Part shown: one piece after another, positions 39,663 through 48,225 of the stretch | How the letters are laid out: each line of letters opens with the position of its first letter | Position numbering within the stretch: position 1 is the first letter of the stretch | Translations under genes and position numbers: made by a program | The notes under the pieces: generated by a model | The model's input: the letters and a program-made list of their open reading frames with translations, nothing else | Database searches by the model: none | Told to the model about the DNA's origin: nothing | Assembly (NCBI RefSeq): GCF_014646235.1 | Contig: NZ_BMNB01000003.1 | Span: forward strand, 62,001 to 126,000 | Direction of reading: 5' to 3' | DNA length: 64,000 bases | DNA from: Micromonospora sonchi | GTDB lineage: Bacteria; Actinomycetota; Actinomycetes; Mycobacteriales; Micromonosporaceae

Positions 39663-40157
39663 GTGAGCCAGCCGCCAGAACCGGACCAGCCGCCGTCGCC
39701 CTACGAGCCGCCGTCGGGCGAGCAGCCGCCGTCAGGCGAGCAGCCGCAGTACGGGCAGCCGTGGGGTGAACAGCCGCAGTACGGGCAGCCGGCCTACGGG
39801 CAGCCGTCGTACGAGCACCCGGGGCAGCCGCCGCACGGCCAGCAGTGGGGGCAGCAGCCGCCGTACGCCCCACAGGTGCCCTACGGGCAGTACGGCCCGC
39901 CGGCACCGCCCGGCGGCGGTCGTGGCACCAACGTGCTGGCCGTCCTGTCGCTGGTCTTCGCGTTCGTCTTCGCGCCCGCCGGCATCGCCCTCGGACATCT
40001 GGCCAAGCGGCAGTTGCGCACCAGCGGCGAGGAGGGCGACCAGTTGGCCACCTGGGGCCTGGTCCTCAGCTACATCTTCACCGGGTTCTACCTGGTGTTC
40101 TGCTGCGGCTGGCTCGCCCTGGCGCTCTGGGCCGGCTCGGACGGCACCCGCACCTGA
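39663..40157 (+). CDS. DUF4190 membrane protein 1
   Basis: A 164-aa protein. Residues 1-80 are a Pro/Gln/Tyr/Gly-rich tail with GEQPQYGQP-type repeats. The DUF4190 core has two helices (NVLAVLSLVFAFVFAPAGIALG and LGLVLSYIFTGFYLVFCCGW-like, here WGLVLSYIFTGFYLVFCCGW) around HLAKRQLRTSGEEGDQLA. Such proteins may scaffold other membrane proteins through the low-complexity tail; role unknown. It is a paralogue of the protein at 41200. Confidence 0.82.
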   Translation: MSQPPEPDQPPSPYEPPSGEQPPSGEQPQYGQPWGEQPQYGQPAYGQPSYEHPGQPPHGQQWGQQPPYAPQVPYGQYGPPAPPGGGRGTNVLAVLSLVFAFVFAPAGIALGHLAKRQLRTSGEEGDQLATWGLVLSYIFTGFYLVFCCGWLALALWAGSDGTRT

Positions 40158-40172
40158 GCCAACGGCGTCCGC

Positions 40173-40928
40173 TCAGCGGAACCGGGCCTCCCGCACGCTG
40201 TTGCCCCCGTCGACCACCAGCATCTGACCGGTGATGTAGGACGCCGCCGGTGAGCAGAGGAAGGCGATCGCGGCAGCCACCTCGTCCGGCGTGCCCGGGC
40301 GACCCACCGGCGTACCCAGGCCCTGCTTGATCTCCGCCAAAGTGGAGGCGGCGGTGTAGATGGTGCCCGGGGCCACCGCGTTGACCGTCACCCCGTCGGC
40401 GATCATCTCCATCGCCAGCGCCCGGGTCAGCCCCACCACGCCCGCCTTGGCGGCCGCGTACGCCGCCTCGGTGGGCAGCGCGTTGACCGGACCGGCCGTC
40501 GCCGCCAGGTTCACGATGCGGCCCCAGCCCCGCTCGGCCATTCCGCCGATGAACGCCCGGCTGCACAGGAACGCGGTGGTGAGGTTGCGGTCGATCTCGC
40601 CACGCCACTCGTCGTAGCTGAGCTGGGCGACCGGACGCAACACCTCCGGGCTGGCCCGGCTGGCCAGGCCGGCGTTGTTGACCAGGACCTCCACGTCGCC
40701 GAGCTGTTCGGCGACCGCGTCGGCCAGCGCGCCGACCTCCGCCTCGTCGGTGAGGTCGGCGACGAACCCGATGACGCCGAGTTCGCCGGCGCGCTCGTGG
40801 ATGCGTCGGGTGGTGGAGACGATCGCTACCCGGGCGCCCAGGTCGGTCAGCCGCCGCGCGGTGGCGTACCCGATGCCGTCCGGGCTGCCCGCACCGGTCA
40901 CCAGGGCGACCTTGCCGTCCAGCCGCAT
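40173..40928 (-). CDS. SDR family oxidoreductase
   Basis: A 251-aa SDR with [10 protein letters not shown] as nucleotide loop (two residues longer than the usual TGxxxGIG, in the manner of some FabG/enoyl reductases), [12 protein letters not shown] in place of the usual serine strand and YAAAK as the active-site Tyr/Lys pair. The C-terminus [12 protein letters not shown] is standard. The catalytic serine position reads LAATAG, so an alternative residue may serve. ATG 40928 is used; the open frame to 41180 crosses the next gene's promoter and is probably not translated. Confidence 0.83.
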   Translation of the reverse strand: MRLDGKVALVTGAGSPDGIGYATARRLTDLGARVAIVSTTRRIHERAGELGVIGFVADLTDEAEVGALADAVAEQLGDVEVLVNNAGLASRASPEVLRPVAQLSYDEWRGEIDRNLTTAFLCSRAFIGGMAERGWGRIVNLAATAGPVNALPTEAAYAAAKAGVVGLTRALAMEMIADGVTVNAVAPGTIYTAASTLAEIKQGLGTPVGRPGTPDEVAAAIAFLCSPAASYITGQMLVVDGGNSVREARFR

Positions 40929-41199
40929 GGTCACCGGATCGGGCAGCGGGGCCGGTGAACCGTCGCCGCCGGGCCCCGGTGCCGTGCCAGCGCGGGAGCG
41001 TCGCGCCACGCCGGGCCTGCTCACGTCCCGCCTCGTTCTGCCGCCGGACCGGTCCGCCGCACGCGCGTCAATGCCCATGCCGAGATCCTGCCCTCTGCCG
41101 GGGCGTCGAGCAATGCGGCACCCGTTACCGGGCGCGTCGAGGGTTTCCCGGTGATGGCTACCCTGACTGGGTCCGAGCATCGTGACGAAAGTGAGCCCG

Positions 41200-41736
41200 A
41201 TGACACAGCCCCCGCCGTCCGGCGGCTGGCCCGACCCCGCGTCGACCGGCCAGCCTTCCAGCCCGCCGGCCGATCCGACCCTGCCGGTGAGCCCTCAGCC
41301 CGTACCGCAGCAACCCGCCGGGTACGACCCGCCGACCGTCCAGTACCAGCCGACCGACCCGTACGCCGGGACGCAGGCCGCCCCCGCCCCGGGCACCGCG
41401 GGGTACCCGCCCGCCGGCTACCCGCCGCCGCCCCAGCCCGGCTACGGCTATCCCCAACAGCCGGGCTACGGCCATCCCCAGCAGCAGACGAACACGCTGG
41501 CCATCGTCGCCCTGGTCCTCTCCCTGGTCGGGATCGGCTCGTGCATCACCGCGCCGATCGGCGCGATCATGGGTCATGTGGCCATGCGCCAGATCCGGGA
41601 GACCGGCGAAGGCGGCGAGGGCATGGCGAAGGCGGCCATCATCGTCGGCTGGATCCTCACCGGCCTGCTCGCGCTGGTGATCATCGGTTACGTCGTGGCG
41701 ATCGTGATCGCCATCGCGAACTCGTCCACCGCCTGA
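41200..41736 (+). CDS. DUF4190 membrane protein 2
   Basis: A 178-aa protein. The first 105 residues are Pro/Gln/Tyr-rich, with [20 protein letters not shown]. The DUF4190 core follows: [25 protein letters not shown], quoted in part, then [22 protein letters not shown] and a second helix. The ATG at 41200 is chosen for the standard [15 protein letters not shown] start; GTG 41182 is in frame. Paralogue of the protein at 39663; the two flank an SDR gene. Confidence 0.82.
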   Translation: MTQPPPSGGWPDPASTGQPSSPPADPTLPVSPQPVPQQPAGYDPPTVQYQPTDPYAGTQAAPAPGTAGYPPAGYPPPPQPGYGYPQQPGYGHPQQQTNTLAIVALVLSLVGIGSCITAPIGAIMGHVAMRQIRETGEGGEGMAKAAIIVGWILTGLLALVIIGYVVAIVIAIANSSTA

Positions 41737-41785
41737 ACGCCGAGGCGCCCGCCCCGACTCCGGTCCGGGTGGGCCCTTGGGGTGG

Positions 41786-42736
41786 TCACCCGGGCGGTGT
41801 GAAGGTCGAGGTACGCCTCATGCCGGCGGCCCGACCCTTGGCCGCGATCACCAGCGCCATCTTGCGGGACGCCTCGTCGATCATCTCGTCACCGAGCATG
41901 ACCGCGCCGAGCATGCCGCCCGCCGCCGAGGTGTAGTGCTCGTACGCGTCGAGGATCAACTCGGCGTGGTCGTAGTCGGCCTGATCCGGCGAGTAGACCT
42001 CGTTCGCGGCGTCGATCTGCCCGGGGTGCAGCACCCACTTGCCGTCGAAGCCCAGGGCTGCCGAGCGCTTCGCTGCCTCGCGGAAGGCGTCCACGTCCCG
42101 GATCTGCAGGAACGGGCCGTCGATGGCCTGCTTGTCGTGCATCCGGGCGGCCATCAGGATCCGCATCAGGATGTAGTGGTACGGGTCGCCCGGGTAGTCC
42201 GGGATCAGCCCGCCGACCGCCAGCGACCTCATGTTGATCGAGGCCATGAAGTCGGCCGGGCCGAAGACGATGGTCTCGACGCGGGGCGAGGCGGCGATGG
42301 CGTCGACGTTGACCAGGCCGGCGGCGTTCTCGATCTGCGCCTCGATGCCGATCCGGCCCACCTGGAGGCCGAGCGTCTTCTCCAGTTGGGTGAGCGTCAG
42401 GTCCAACCACTGCACCTGGACGGCGTCCTGCACCTTGGGCAGCATCACGCAGTCGAGGTTGGCGCCCGCCCCCTCCACGACGTCGATCACGTCCCGGTAC
42501 GTCCACGGCGTGGTGAGGTCGTTGACCCGTACCGCCCGGGTCTTTCCCGCCCAGTCACCCTCGTTGAGCGCCGCCACGACGTTCTTGCGGGCATCCGCCT
42601 TGGCCAGCGGCGCGACCGCGTCCTCCAGGTCCAGGAAGACCTGGTCGGCCGGCAGGCCCTGGGCCTTGCCGAGCATCTTGACGCTGGATCCGGGCACGGC
42701 CAGGCAGGACCGGCGGGGTCGCCCAACAACAGCCAT
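41786..42736 (-). CDS. HpcH/HpaI-CitE family CoA ester lyase
   Basis: A 316-aa TIM-barrel lyase. Marks are RSCLAVPGSSVKMLGKAQGLPADQVFLDLEDAV, quoted as LAVPGSS and FLDLEDAVAP, IEAQIENAAGLVN (metal Glu) and FGPADFMASI (metal Asp). The length, longer than CitE, and the NMRSLAVG and YHYILMRILMAAR segments point to malyl-CoA/beta-methylmalyl-CoA lyase-type enzymes (Mcl1). They cleave or form C-C bonds of hydroxyacyl-CoA thioesters. AAGGAG stands 8 nt before the ATG. No pathway partners are adjacent. Confidence 0.87.
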   Translation of the reverse strand: MAVVGRPRRSCLAVPGSSVKMLGKAQGLPADQVFLDLEDAVAPLAKADARKNVVAALNEGDWAGKTRAVRVNDLTTPWTYRDVIDVVEGAGANLDCVMLPKVQDAVQVQWLDLTLTQLEKTLGLQVGRIGIEAQIENAAGLVNVDAIAASPRVETIVFGPADFMASINMRSLAVGGLIPDYPGDPYHYILMRILMAARMHDKQAIDGPFLQIRDVDAFREAAKRSAALGFDGKWVLHPGQIDAANEVYSPDQADYDHAELILDAYEHYTSAAGGMLGAVMLGDEMIDEASRKMALVIAAKGRAAGMRRTSTFTPPG

Positions 42737-42798
42737 CGATTGCGCTCCTTCCGGTACGGCCCGATCCGGCGATCGCACAGGCACGTGTGACGCCACGG

Positions 42799-42804
42799 TA
42801 ACCT
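42799..42804 (+). promoter_or_regulatory. -10 element of a leaderless promoter (SDR 42811)
   Basis: TAACCT ends 6 nt before GTG 42811; no ribosome site. Confidence 0.5.
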
Positions 42805-42810
42805 CATGCC

Positions 42811-43677
42811 GTGACCGGGGCGAATGAACCTGTGGACGAACTCACTGAACGTCGGCTGGTGGTGGTGACCGGCGCCAGTTCCGGGATCGGGCTGTCCGCC
42901 GCGATCGGCCTGGCGTGTCGGGGCGACCAGGTGGTGCTGGTCGGTCGCGACCCGGCCCGGTTGCGCGCCGCCGCCGACGAGGTGCGCGAGGCGTCCGGGG
43001 AGCGGCCCGAGGCGTTCCGGGCCGACTTCGCCATGCTCGACGACGTACGGCAACTGGCCGAGCGGCTACGCGCCGCGTACGACCGGATCGACGTGTTGGC
43101 CAACAACGCGGGGGCGATCGCGCTCCACCCCGTCACCACGATCGACGGTTTCGAACTGTCCATCCAGGCCAATCACCTGGCCCAGTTCCTGCTCAGCAAC
43201 CTGTTGGCCGACCGGGTACGCCGGGTGGTGGTCACCGCCTCCGCCATGCACCGCAGGGGCGTACTCGACCCGGACGATCTCAATGCGCAGCTGCGCCGCT
43301 ACCGACCGTTGACCGCGTACGGCACCAGCAAGCAGGCGAACATCCTCTTCACCGCCGAGGCGGCGCGGCGCTGGCCGGCGGTCGCGTCGTACTGCTTCCA
43401 TCCCGGCGTGGTGCGGACCCGGTTCGGCAACGAGAGCCGGGTGGTGGCCCTGGGCATGCGGCTGCTCCCGCTGCTGCGCAGCCCGGAGAAGGGTGCACAG
43501 ACCCTGGTCTGGCTGGCCAACCAGAACCGATCCCGGCTGGTCGACGGCGGCTACTACGCCGACTGCCGGCTCCGTCGCCCGCTTCGCAAGGCGGCCGACT
43601 CCCAGCTCGCCGCCCGTCTCTGGACGGCCAGCGCCGCCGCGGTCGGCCTGCCTGTCAGCGGCGGCGCGGCAGGCTGA
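42811..43677 (+). CDS. SDR family protein (retinol dehydrogenase-like)
   Basis: A 288-aa SDR with VVVTGASSGIGLSAA (nucleotide loop), NNAG, VVTASAMHRRG (serine) and YGTSKQANILF (YxxxK followed by the QANxLF text of the RDH/WWOX-like subgroup). The C-terminal 80 residues (LGMRLLPLLRSPEKGAQTLVWLA) fit this subgroup, which acts on lipophilic alcohols. The gene is divergent from the CitE-like lyase. Confidence 0.86.
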   Translation: MTGANEPVDELTERRLVVVTGASSGIGLSAAIGLACRGDQVVLVGRDPARLRAAADEVREASGERPEAFRADFAMLDDVRQLAERLRAAYDRIDVLANNAGAIALHPVTTIDGFELSIQANHLAQFLLSNLLADRVRRVVVTASAMHRRGVLDPDDLNAQLRRYRPLTAYGTSKQANILFTAEAARRWPAVASYCFHPGVVRTRFGNESRVVALGMRLLPLLRSPEKGAQTLVWLANQNRSRLVDGGYYADCRLRRPLRKAADSQLAARLWTASAAAVGLPVSGGAAG

Positions 43678-43687
43678 CCGGCCGACC

Positions 43688-44638
43688 TCAGTCGCGTACC
43701 GGTGTCGCGACGGTGGTGGGGGCGGACGAGGCGCGGCGGGCCGTCCGGGCGCTGGAGAGCACCACCACGGCGACGCCGGCCAGGAGCAGCGCCAGACCCG
43801 GCAGGGTCGCCGGGGCGGGCAGCTGTCCCAGCCAGGCCCAGCCGATCAGCGCCGCCCCGGGCACCTCCAACAGGATCAGCACGCTGATCGTGGTGGCCGG
43901 GATCCGCCGCAGCGCATAGCTGAACATCGAGTGACCGAGCAGTTGGGCCCCGGCGACCAGGGCCAGCACGGCCAGCCAGGTCCCGGTGTCGAAGCCGCCC
44001 AGGGGCACCCGACCGACCAGGCAAACCACCAGCAGGATCAGCGCGCACACGCCGTAGCAGATCGTGGTGTAGGTGGTGGTGCTGACGGTGGCCCGGGCGC
44101 GCTCGCCCAGCGCGACGTAGACCGCCCCGAACATGCCGCCGGCCAGCGCCAGCAGGTCTCCGGCGAAGGCCGCGCCGGAGACGGTGAAGTCGGCGCCGGT
44201 GGCCAGCATCGCGCCGACGACCGACACACCCACGCCGGCCCACACCCCCAACGGCAGCCGCCGGCCCTGGGCCCGGGCGATCAGGCCCTGCCAGACCGGC
44301 TGGGTGGCGACCAGTGCCGTCGCCGCGGCGACCGAGGTCAGCTTCGCACTCGGCATCCAGGTGGCGAAGTGGGCCGCCAGGGCCATCCCGGACAGTACGC
44401 AGAACATGGCGTCCCGCCGCCCGGCACCGGCCAGCCACCGGAACTCGGCCCGCCGATGGACCAACGCGAACGGGCTCAGCGCGGTGACCGCGATCAGGTT
44501 GCGCCAGAACGCCACGGCCAGGGCGGGGGCGGCGGCAAAGGCGATCAGCGGGGCGGACGAGGAGACGGCGACGACGGCGAGCGTCAGGGCTCCGGTGGTG
44601 AGCAGGTCCAGCGGTGGCCGGTGCGGTTCGGCAGGCAC
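43688..44638 (-). CDS. EamA/DMT superfamily transporter
   Basis: A 316-aa membrane protein with ten helices and two EamA halves. The first half has AFWRNLIAVTALSP; the second half has LGHSMFSYALRRIPATTISVLILLEVPGAALIGW, quoted as HSMFSYALRRIPATTISVLI, the conserved EamA text. It probably exports a metabolite or amino-acid-like compound. It is convergent with the SDR gene and 10 bp apart. Confidence 0.88.
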   Translation of the reverse strand: MPAEPHRPPLDLLTTGALTLAVVAVSSSAPLIAFAAAPALAVAFWRNLIAVTALSPFALVHRRAEFRWLAGAGRRDAMFCVLSGMALAAHFATWMPSAKLTSVAAATALVATQPVWQGLIARAQGRRLPLGVWAGVGVSVVGAMLATGADFTVSGAAFAGDLLALAGGMFGAVYVALGERARATVSTTTYTTICYGVCALILLVVCLVGRVPLGGFDTGTWLAVLALVAGAQLLGHSMFSYALRRIPATTISVLILLEVPGAALIGWAWLGQLPAPATLPGLALLLAGVAVVVLSSARTARRASSAPTTVATPVRD

Positions 44639-44736
44639 GAGGTGAAATCCTCACACGTCACCGGCCGGCACATTGCGTCAGGGGTCGCTCACGGTCCCGC
44701 ACAGCACCGCCGTGACCAGGCATTATTCGACGTGCG

Positions 44737-45243
44737 TCAGCGGCGCCGGACCCGGTGCAACCGGAACGGCCGCCGGGTCGGACGGACCACCGGTGCCGGC
44801 CGGGGCGGTTCCGCGAGTGATCCGTCGGGCAGCTCCGCGCCGTGTATCGGCGCTCCGTCGGGCGCCAGCCGGAGCAGGGCGCAACCGTCGGCGGCCCAGC
44901 GGGCCACCAGGTCCACGGTGGGACCCGACGCGTTCAGCCGCTTGGCGCCCACCAGCGGGGCCAGCGTCTCCCACTCGTCGGTCCCCGGGGCCACCCGGGT
45001 CACCCGCGCCGGCCAGGTCACGATCCGGCCGCCGTGGTCACCGCGGAGCGTCACCTGCGCCTCGTCGGCCTCGGCCAACCCCGGCGCGGCCTGCTCGCCG
45101 GGCCCGGTGACCACGAACAGCGCGTTCTCCAGTGGCACGCACCACAGGGCGAACGACGGGCCACCGGCCACCGCGACCCAGGCCACGGATGCCTTCTTCA
45201 TCGCTTCGTCGACCAGGGGAATGCGATCGCGCTCGTCGGTCAC
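44737..45243 (-). CDS. Conserved protein with possible FMN-binding split-barrel
   Basis: A 168-aa protein: MKKASVAWVAVAGGPSFALWCVPLENALFVVTG, quoted as VAWVAVAGG and ALWCVPLENALFVVTG, followed by AQVTLRGDHGGRIVTWPARVTRV. The strand order resembles pyridoxamine 5'-phosphate oxidase-like split barrels, but no cofactor motif is certain. The C-terminus is Pro/Arg-rich. I do not know its function. It is 40 bp downstream of the PhzF gene in the same direction. Confidence 0.6.
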   Translation of the reverse strand: MTDERDRIPLVDEAMKKASVAWVAVAGGPSFALWCVPLENALFVVTGPGEQAAPGLAEADEAQVTLRGDHGGRIVTWPARVTRVAPGTDEWETLAPLVGAKRLNASGPTVDLVARWAADGCALLRLAPDGAPIHGAELPDGSLAEPPRPAPVVRPTRRPFRLHRVRRR

Positions 45244-45283
45244 CAGGACATCCTCTCGTACTCGCCCGTCGACGTCGGCGACG

Positions 45284-46153
45284 TCAGCCGACGAACGGCG
45301 GGACCAGGATCTCTCCGCGCGCCACCGCCATCACCTGGCCGGCGACGGTGGCGCCCACAGCCACCCCGCCGTCGGCGGTGACGGTGCAGGCCAGCGACGA
45401 CGGCCGGCCCATCTCGACACCCTGTTGGACGGTGTACGACGAGGTTCGGTCGGCCGGCAGCAGGCCGCTGGCGACCAGCCACACCCCCAGGCCGAGCGCG
45501 GCCGATCCGGTCGCCGGGTCCTCGGGCACACCGAGGCCGGGAACGAAGACCCGAGCGTGGGCGGTTTGCGCGGCGGCGTTCCAGGAGAAGACGCTGACAT
45601 GCTCGATCCCGTACCGCCGTGCCGCCGCCGCGTCGACCTGTGCGCGGGCGAGGGCGTCGGGGCGCACCGGCAGGAACGGGAACTCCAGGCCGCAGCCGGC
45701 CACCCGGGGCGGCGGGCCGCAATGGTCCTCGGCGGTCAGTCCGGCCACCTCCAGCAGCGGCTCCGGATCCAGTTCGGGGCCGAGGGTGGGGCTGCCACCG
45801 GTCAGCGTCGCGCCGCCCTCGGTCACGTCGATCGGCAGCACTCCGGCCTGACACTCCTGGGTGATCTGCCCCACACCGAACAATCCCCGCCGGCTGGCGG
45901 TGACCGCCGCGCCGACGCTGGGATGACCGGCGAACGGCAGTTCCTCGGTGGGGGTGAAGATCCGGGCGCGGTAGGTGGCACCGACCTGGGTGGCGGGCAG
46001 CACGAAGACCGTCTCCGACAGGTTGAACTCCCGGGCCAACTGCTGCATCTGCTCGGTCGCCAGCCCCTCGGCGCCGAACACGACCGCGAGCGGGTTCCCC
46101 GCGTACGGACGGTCGGTGAAGACGTCCACGATCTCGTAAGCCAAGGTCGACAT
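45284..46153 (-). CDS. PhzF family isomerase/epimerase
   Basis: A 289-aa protein of the PhzF/DAP-epimerase fold. It begins YEIVDVFTDRPYAGNPLAVV; NLSETVFVLP carries the catalytic Glu, and TPTEELPFAGHPSVG and PEDPATGSAALGLG are the substrate-binding loops. Outside phenazine clusters such enzymes catalyse unknown isomerisations. No phz genes are near. ATG 46153. It is divergent from the MgtE-like gene with 33 bp between starts. Confidence 0.9.
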   Translation of the reverse strand: MSTLAYEIVDVFTDRPYAGNPLAVVFGAEGLATEQMQQLAREFNLSETVFVLPATQVGATYRARIFTPTEELPFAGHPSVGAAVTASRRGLFGVGQITQECQAGVLPIDVTEGGATLTGGSPTLGPELDPEPLLEVAGLTAEDHCGPPPRVAGCGLEFPFLPVRPDALARAQVDAAAARRYGIEHVSVFSWNAAAQTAHARVFVPGLGVPEDPATGSAALGLGVWLVASGLLPADRTSSYTVQQGVEMGRPSSLACTVTADGGVAVGATVAGQVMAVARGEILVPPFVG

Positions 46154-46173
46154 GTTGATAAACCCTAGGCCCT

Positions 46174-46179
46174 TAGGCT
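46174..46179 (+). promoter_or_regulatory. -10 element of a leaderless promoter (MgtE-N/CBS gene)
   Basis: TAGGCT ends 7 nt before GTG 46187. This supports that start over the GTG at 46181. Confidence 0.45.
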
Positions 46180-46186
46180 GGTGCGC

Positions 46187-47488
46187 GTGAGCACGCCGAT
46201 CCGGGTATACCTCGCCCGTCTCGCCGGAGTGGCCGTCTTCGATCCCAATGGCGATCAGGTTGGCCGGGTCCGCGACGCGGTGGCCCGGCTGCGTCCGGCC
46301 CAGCGGCCGCCCGAGGTGGTGGGGCTGGTCGCCGAGATGCCGATGCGTCGGCGGATCTTCCTGTCCATCAACCGGATCACCTCCATCGATGCCGACGCGA
46401 TCGTGCTGGGCAGCGGCACGTTGAACCTGCGCCGGTTCGAGAAGCGTCCGAACGAGCTGCTGGTGCTCCAGGAGTTGCTGGACCGCCGGGTGCAGGTCGA
46501 GCCGGAGGGCCGGGCGGCGACGGTGGTGGACGTCGCGATGGAGCGCAGCCGTGGCGGCGAGTGGTCGCTCATCCGGTTGGCCGTCCGTGAGCAGACCGGC
46601 CGGCTCGCCCGTCGGGGCAGCCTGCAGCAGGTCGAGTGGGAGAAGGTACGCGGGCTCAGCGGTGTCGCCGACACCCGCGGCACCGCCAACCTGCTGGCCA
46701 TCCTGTCGGACATGCGCCCGGCCGACCTGGCGAACGCGTTGCAGGACCTGCCCGACGCCCGACGTAACGAGGTGGCCGCGGCCCTGGACGACCAGCGGCT
46801 CGCCGACGTCCTGAGTGAGCTGCCCGAGCGCGACCAGGTGGAGATCCTCGCCGCGCTGGGCCGCCGGCGGGCCGCCGACATCCTGGAGGAGATGGATCCG
46901 GACGACGCGGCCGACCTGCTCGGCGAGTTGCCCCCGCCGGAACAGGACGTGCTGCTCGACCTGATGGAGCCGAACGAGGCCAATCCGGTACGGCAGCTGC
47001 TGAAGTACACCCCGGGCACGGCCGGCAGCGTGATGACCTCCGAACCGGTCATCCTGCCGCCGGACGCCACTGTGGCGGAGGCGTTGGCGCGGATCCGGGA
47101 GCCGCAGCTGTCCCCGGCGGTGGCCGCGCAGGTGTTCGTGGCCCGTACGCCGATGGCCACCCCGACCGGCCGCTACCTCGGCATGGTGCACTTCCAGCGG
47201 CTGCTCCGCGAGCCGCCCGCCGATCTGCTCGGCGGGGTGGTGGTCAACGACATCGACCCGTTGCGCCCGACCACTCCGCTACCGGAGATCACCCGCCGGA
47301 TGGCCACCTACGACCTGGTGGCCATGCCGGTGATCGACCGGAACAACCGGCTGGTGGGCGCCGTCACCGTCGACGACGTGCTGGACCATTCGCTGCCCCG
47401 GGACTGGCGGGATCGCGCCGGCGCGAGCACCACCTCGGAGGCGACGATGAACCCGGCCACCGCCACCAGGGAGCGCCGCGATGGCTGA
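46187..47488 (+). CDS. Soluble MgtE-N/CBS domain protein
   Basis: A 433-aa protein without membrane segments. The N-terminal 150 residues have PRC-barrel-like text (VAVFDPNGDQVGRVRDAV). The MgtE intracellular domain follows (LSDMRPADLANALQDLPDARRNEVAAAL and LLGELPPPEQDVLLDLM), then two CBS motifs (VMTSEPVILPPDATVAEAL, LVGAVTVDDVLDH). The Mg channel domain of true MgtE is missing, so it is a sensor or scaffold that may bind Mg or nucleotide (compare Rv1232c). The stop overlaps the DUF1003 gene by 8 bp. Confidence 0.87.
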   Translation: MSTPIRVYLARLAGVAVFDPNGDQVGRVRDAVARLRPAQRPPEVVGLVAEMPMRRRIFLSINRITSIDADAIVLGSGTLNLRRFEKRPNELLVLQELLDRRVQVEPEGRAATVVDVAMERSRGGEWSLIRLAVREQTGRLARRGSLQQVEWEKVRGLSGVADTRGTANLLAILSDMRPADLANALQDLPDARRNEVAAALDDQRLADVLSELPERDQVEILAALGRRRAADILEEMDPDDAADLLGELPPPEQDVLLDLMEPNEANPVRQLLKYTPGTAGSVMTSEPVILPPDATVAEALARIREPQLSPAVAAQVFVARTPMATPTGRYLGMVHFQRLLREPPADLLGGVVVNDIDPLRPTTPLPEITRRMATYDLVAMPVIDRNNRLVGAVTVDDVLDHSLPRDWRDRAGASTTSEATMNPATATRERRDG

Positions 47489-48161
47489 TCAGCGACGCGC
47501 CGAGCGGCTGGACCTGCCTCGGGAGCCGCGCGGGGTGCGGCTGCCCCGGGTCGATCAGGAGACCTTCGGCCGGTGGGCCGAGGGCATCGCGCGCGGTATG
47601 GGCACGGCGCTCTTCATCGTGTACATGACCCTGGTCCTCGCGCTCTGGTTCGTCTGGAACACCCTCGTCCCGGAGGGCCTGCGCTTCGACCCGTACACCT
47701 TCACCTTCCTCACGCTGATCCTCTCCATCCAGGCGTCGTACGCGGCACCGCTGATCCTGTTGGCGCAGAACCGCCAGTCGGACCGGGAACGGGTGGCGCT
47801 GGAGGAGGATCGGCGCCGGGCGACCATGCAGAAGGCCGACACCGAGTACCTGGCCCGGGAGATCGCCGCGCTGCGGATCGCGTTGGGCGAGGTGGCGACC
47901 CGGGACTTCGTCCGCTCGGAGCTGGTCCGGCTGGCCGAGGAGCTGGACGAGGTGACGCTGCGCCGGCGGCGGCTGGAGCGCCGGCAGCGGACGGAGGCCG
48001 TCCCGCGTACCGGTGACGGCGACGGGCTCGACGAGCCCCTCGACGAGCTGGATGACGACCACCCCGGTGGCGGAGCCCGCGACCAACCCGGAGGAGCCCG
48101 CGACCAACCCGGTGACGGAGCCCGCGGCGGCCCCGGGGCGGGGCGCCCGCCGGAGAGCTGA
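47481..48161 (+). CDS. DUF1003 membrane protein
   Basis: A 226-aa protein with two central helices: GTALFIVYMTLVLALWFVWN and YTFTFLTLILSIQASYAAPLILL-like. DRERVALEEDRRRATMQKADTEYLAREI after them is typical DUF1003 text. The C-terminus is acidic and Gly-rich with two GGARDQPG repeats. Overlap with the preceding MgtE-N/CBS gene indicates that the two products act together, perhaps as a membrane anchor and a divalent-ion or nucleotide sensor. Confidence 0.87.
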   Translation: MADQRRAERLDLPREPRGVRLPRVDQETFGRWAEGIARGMGTALFIVYMTLVLALWFVWNTLVPEGLRFDPYTFTFLTLILSIQASYAAPLILLAQNRQSDRERVALEEDRRRATMQKADTEYLAREIAALRIALGEVATRDFVRSELVRLAEELDEVTLRRRRLERRQRTEAVPRTGDGDGLDEPLDELDDDHPGGGARDQPGGARDQPGDGARGGPGAGRPPES

Positions 48162-48212
48162 TCGACTCGTCACACCGGGCACCGCTGGTCCGGTCCCGGA
48201 TCCCGACCGACG

Positions 48213-48218
48213 TAGCAT
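48213..48218 (+). promoter_or_regulatory. -10 element of a leaderless promoter (mrp)
   Basis: TAGCAT ends 7 nt before ATG 48226; no ribosome site. It fixes the start although the frame is open from 48013. Confidence 0.5.
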
Positions 48219-48225
48219 TGCGGGC

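Noticed and set aside
40929..41180. 84-codon extension of the SDR at 40173
   Set aside because: Arg/Gly/Pro-rich without similarity to SDR starts; [12 protein letters not shown] is the usual N-terminus.
41786..42736. Citrate lyase beta subunit (citE) of a citrate lyase operon
   Set aside because: No citD or citF nearby and the protein has malyl-CoA lyase-like extra segments.
46154..47191. N-terminal extension of the PhzF frame over 346 codons
   Set aside because: Antisense to the MgtE-N/CBS gene. PhzF proteins begin at the ATG 46153 motif YEIVDVFTDRP.
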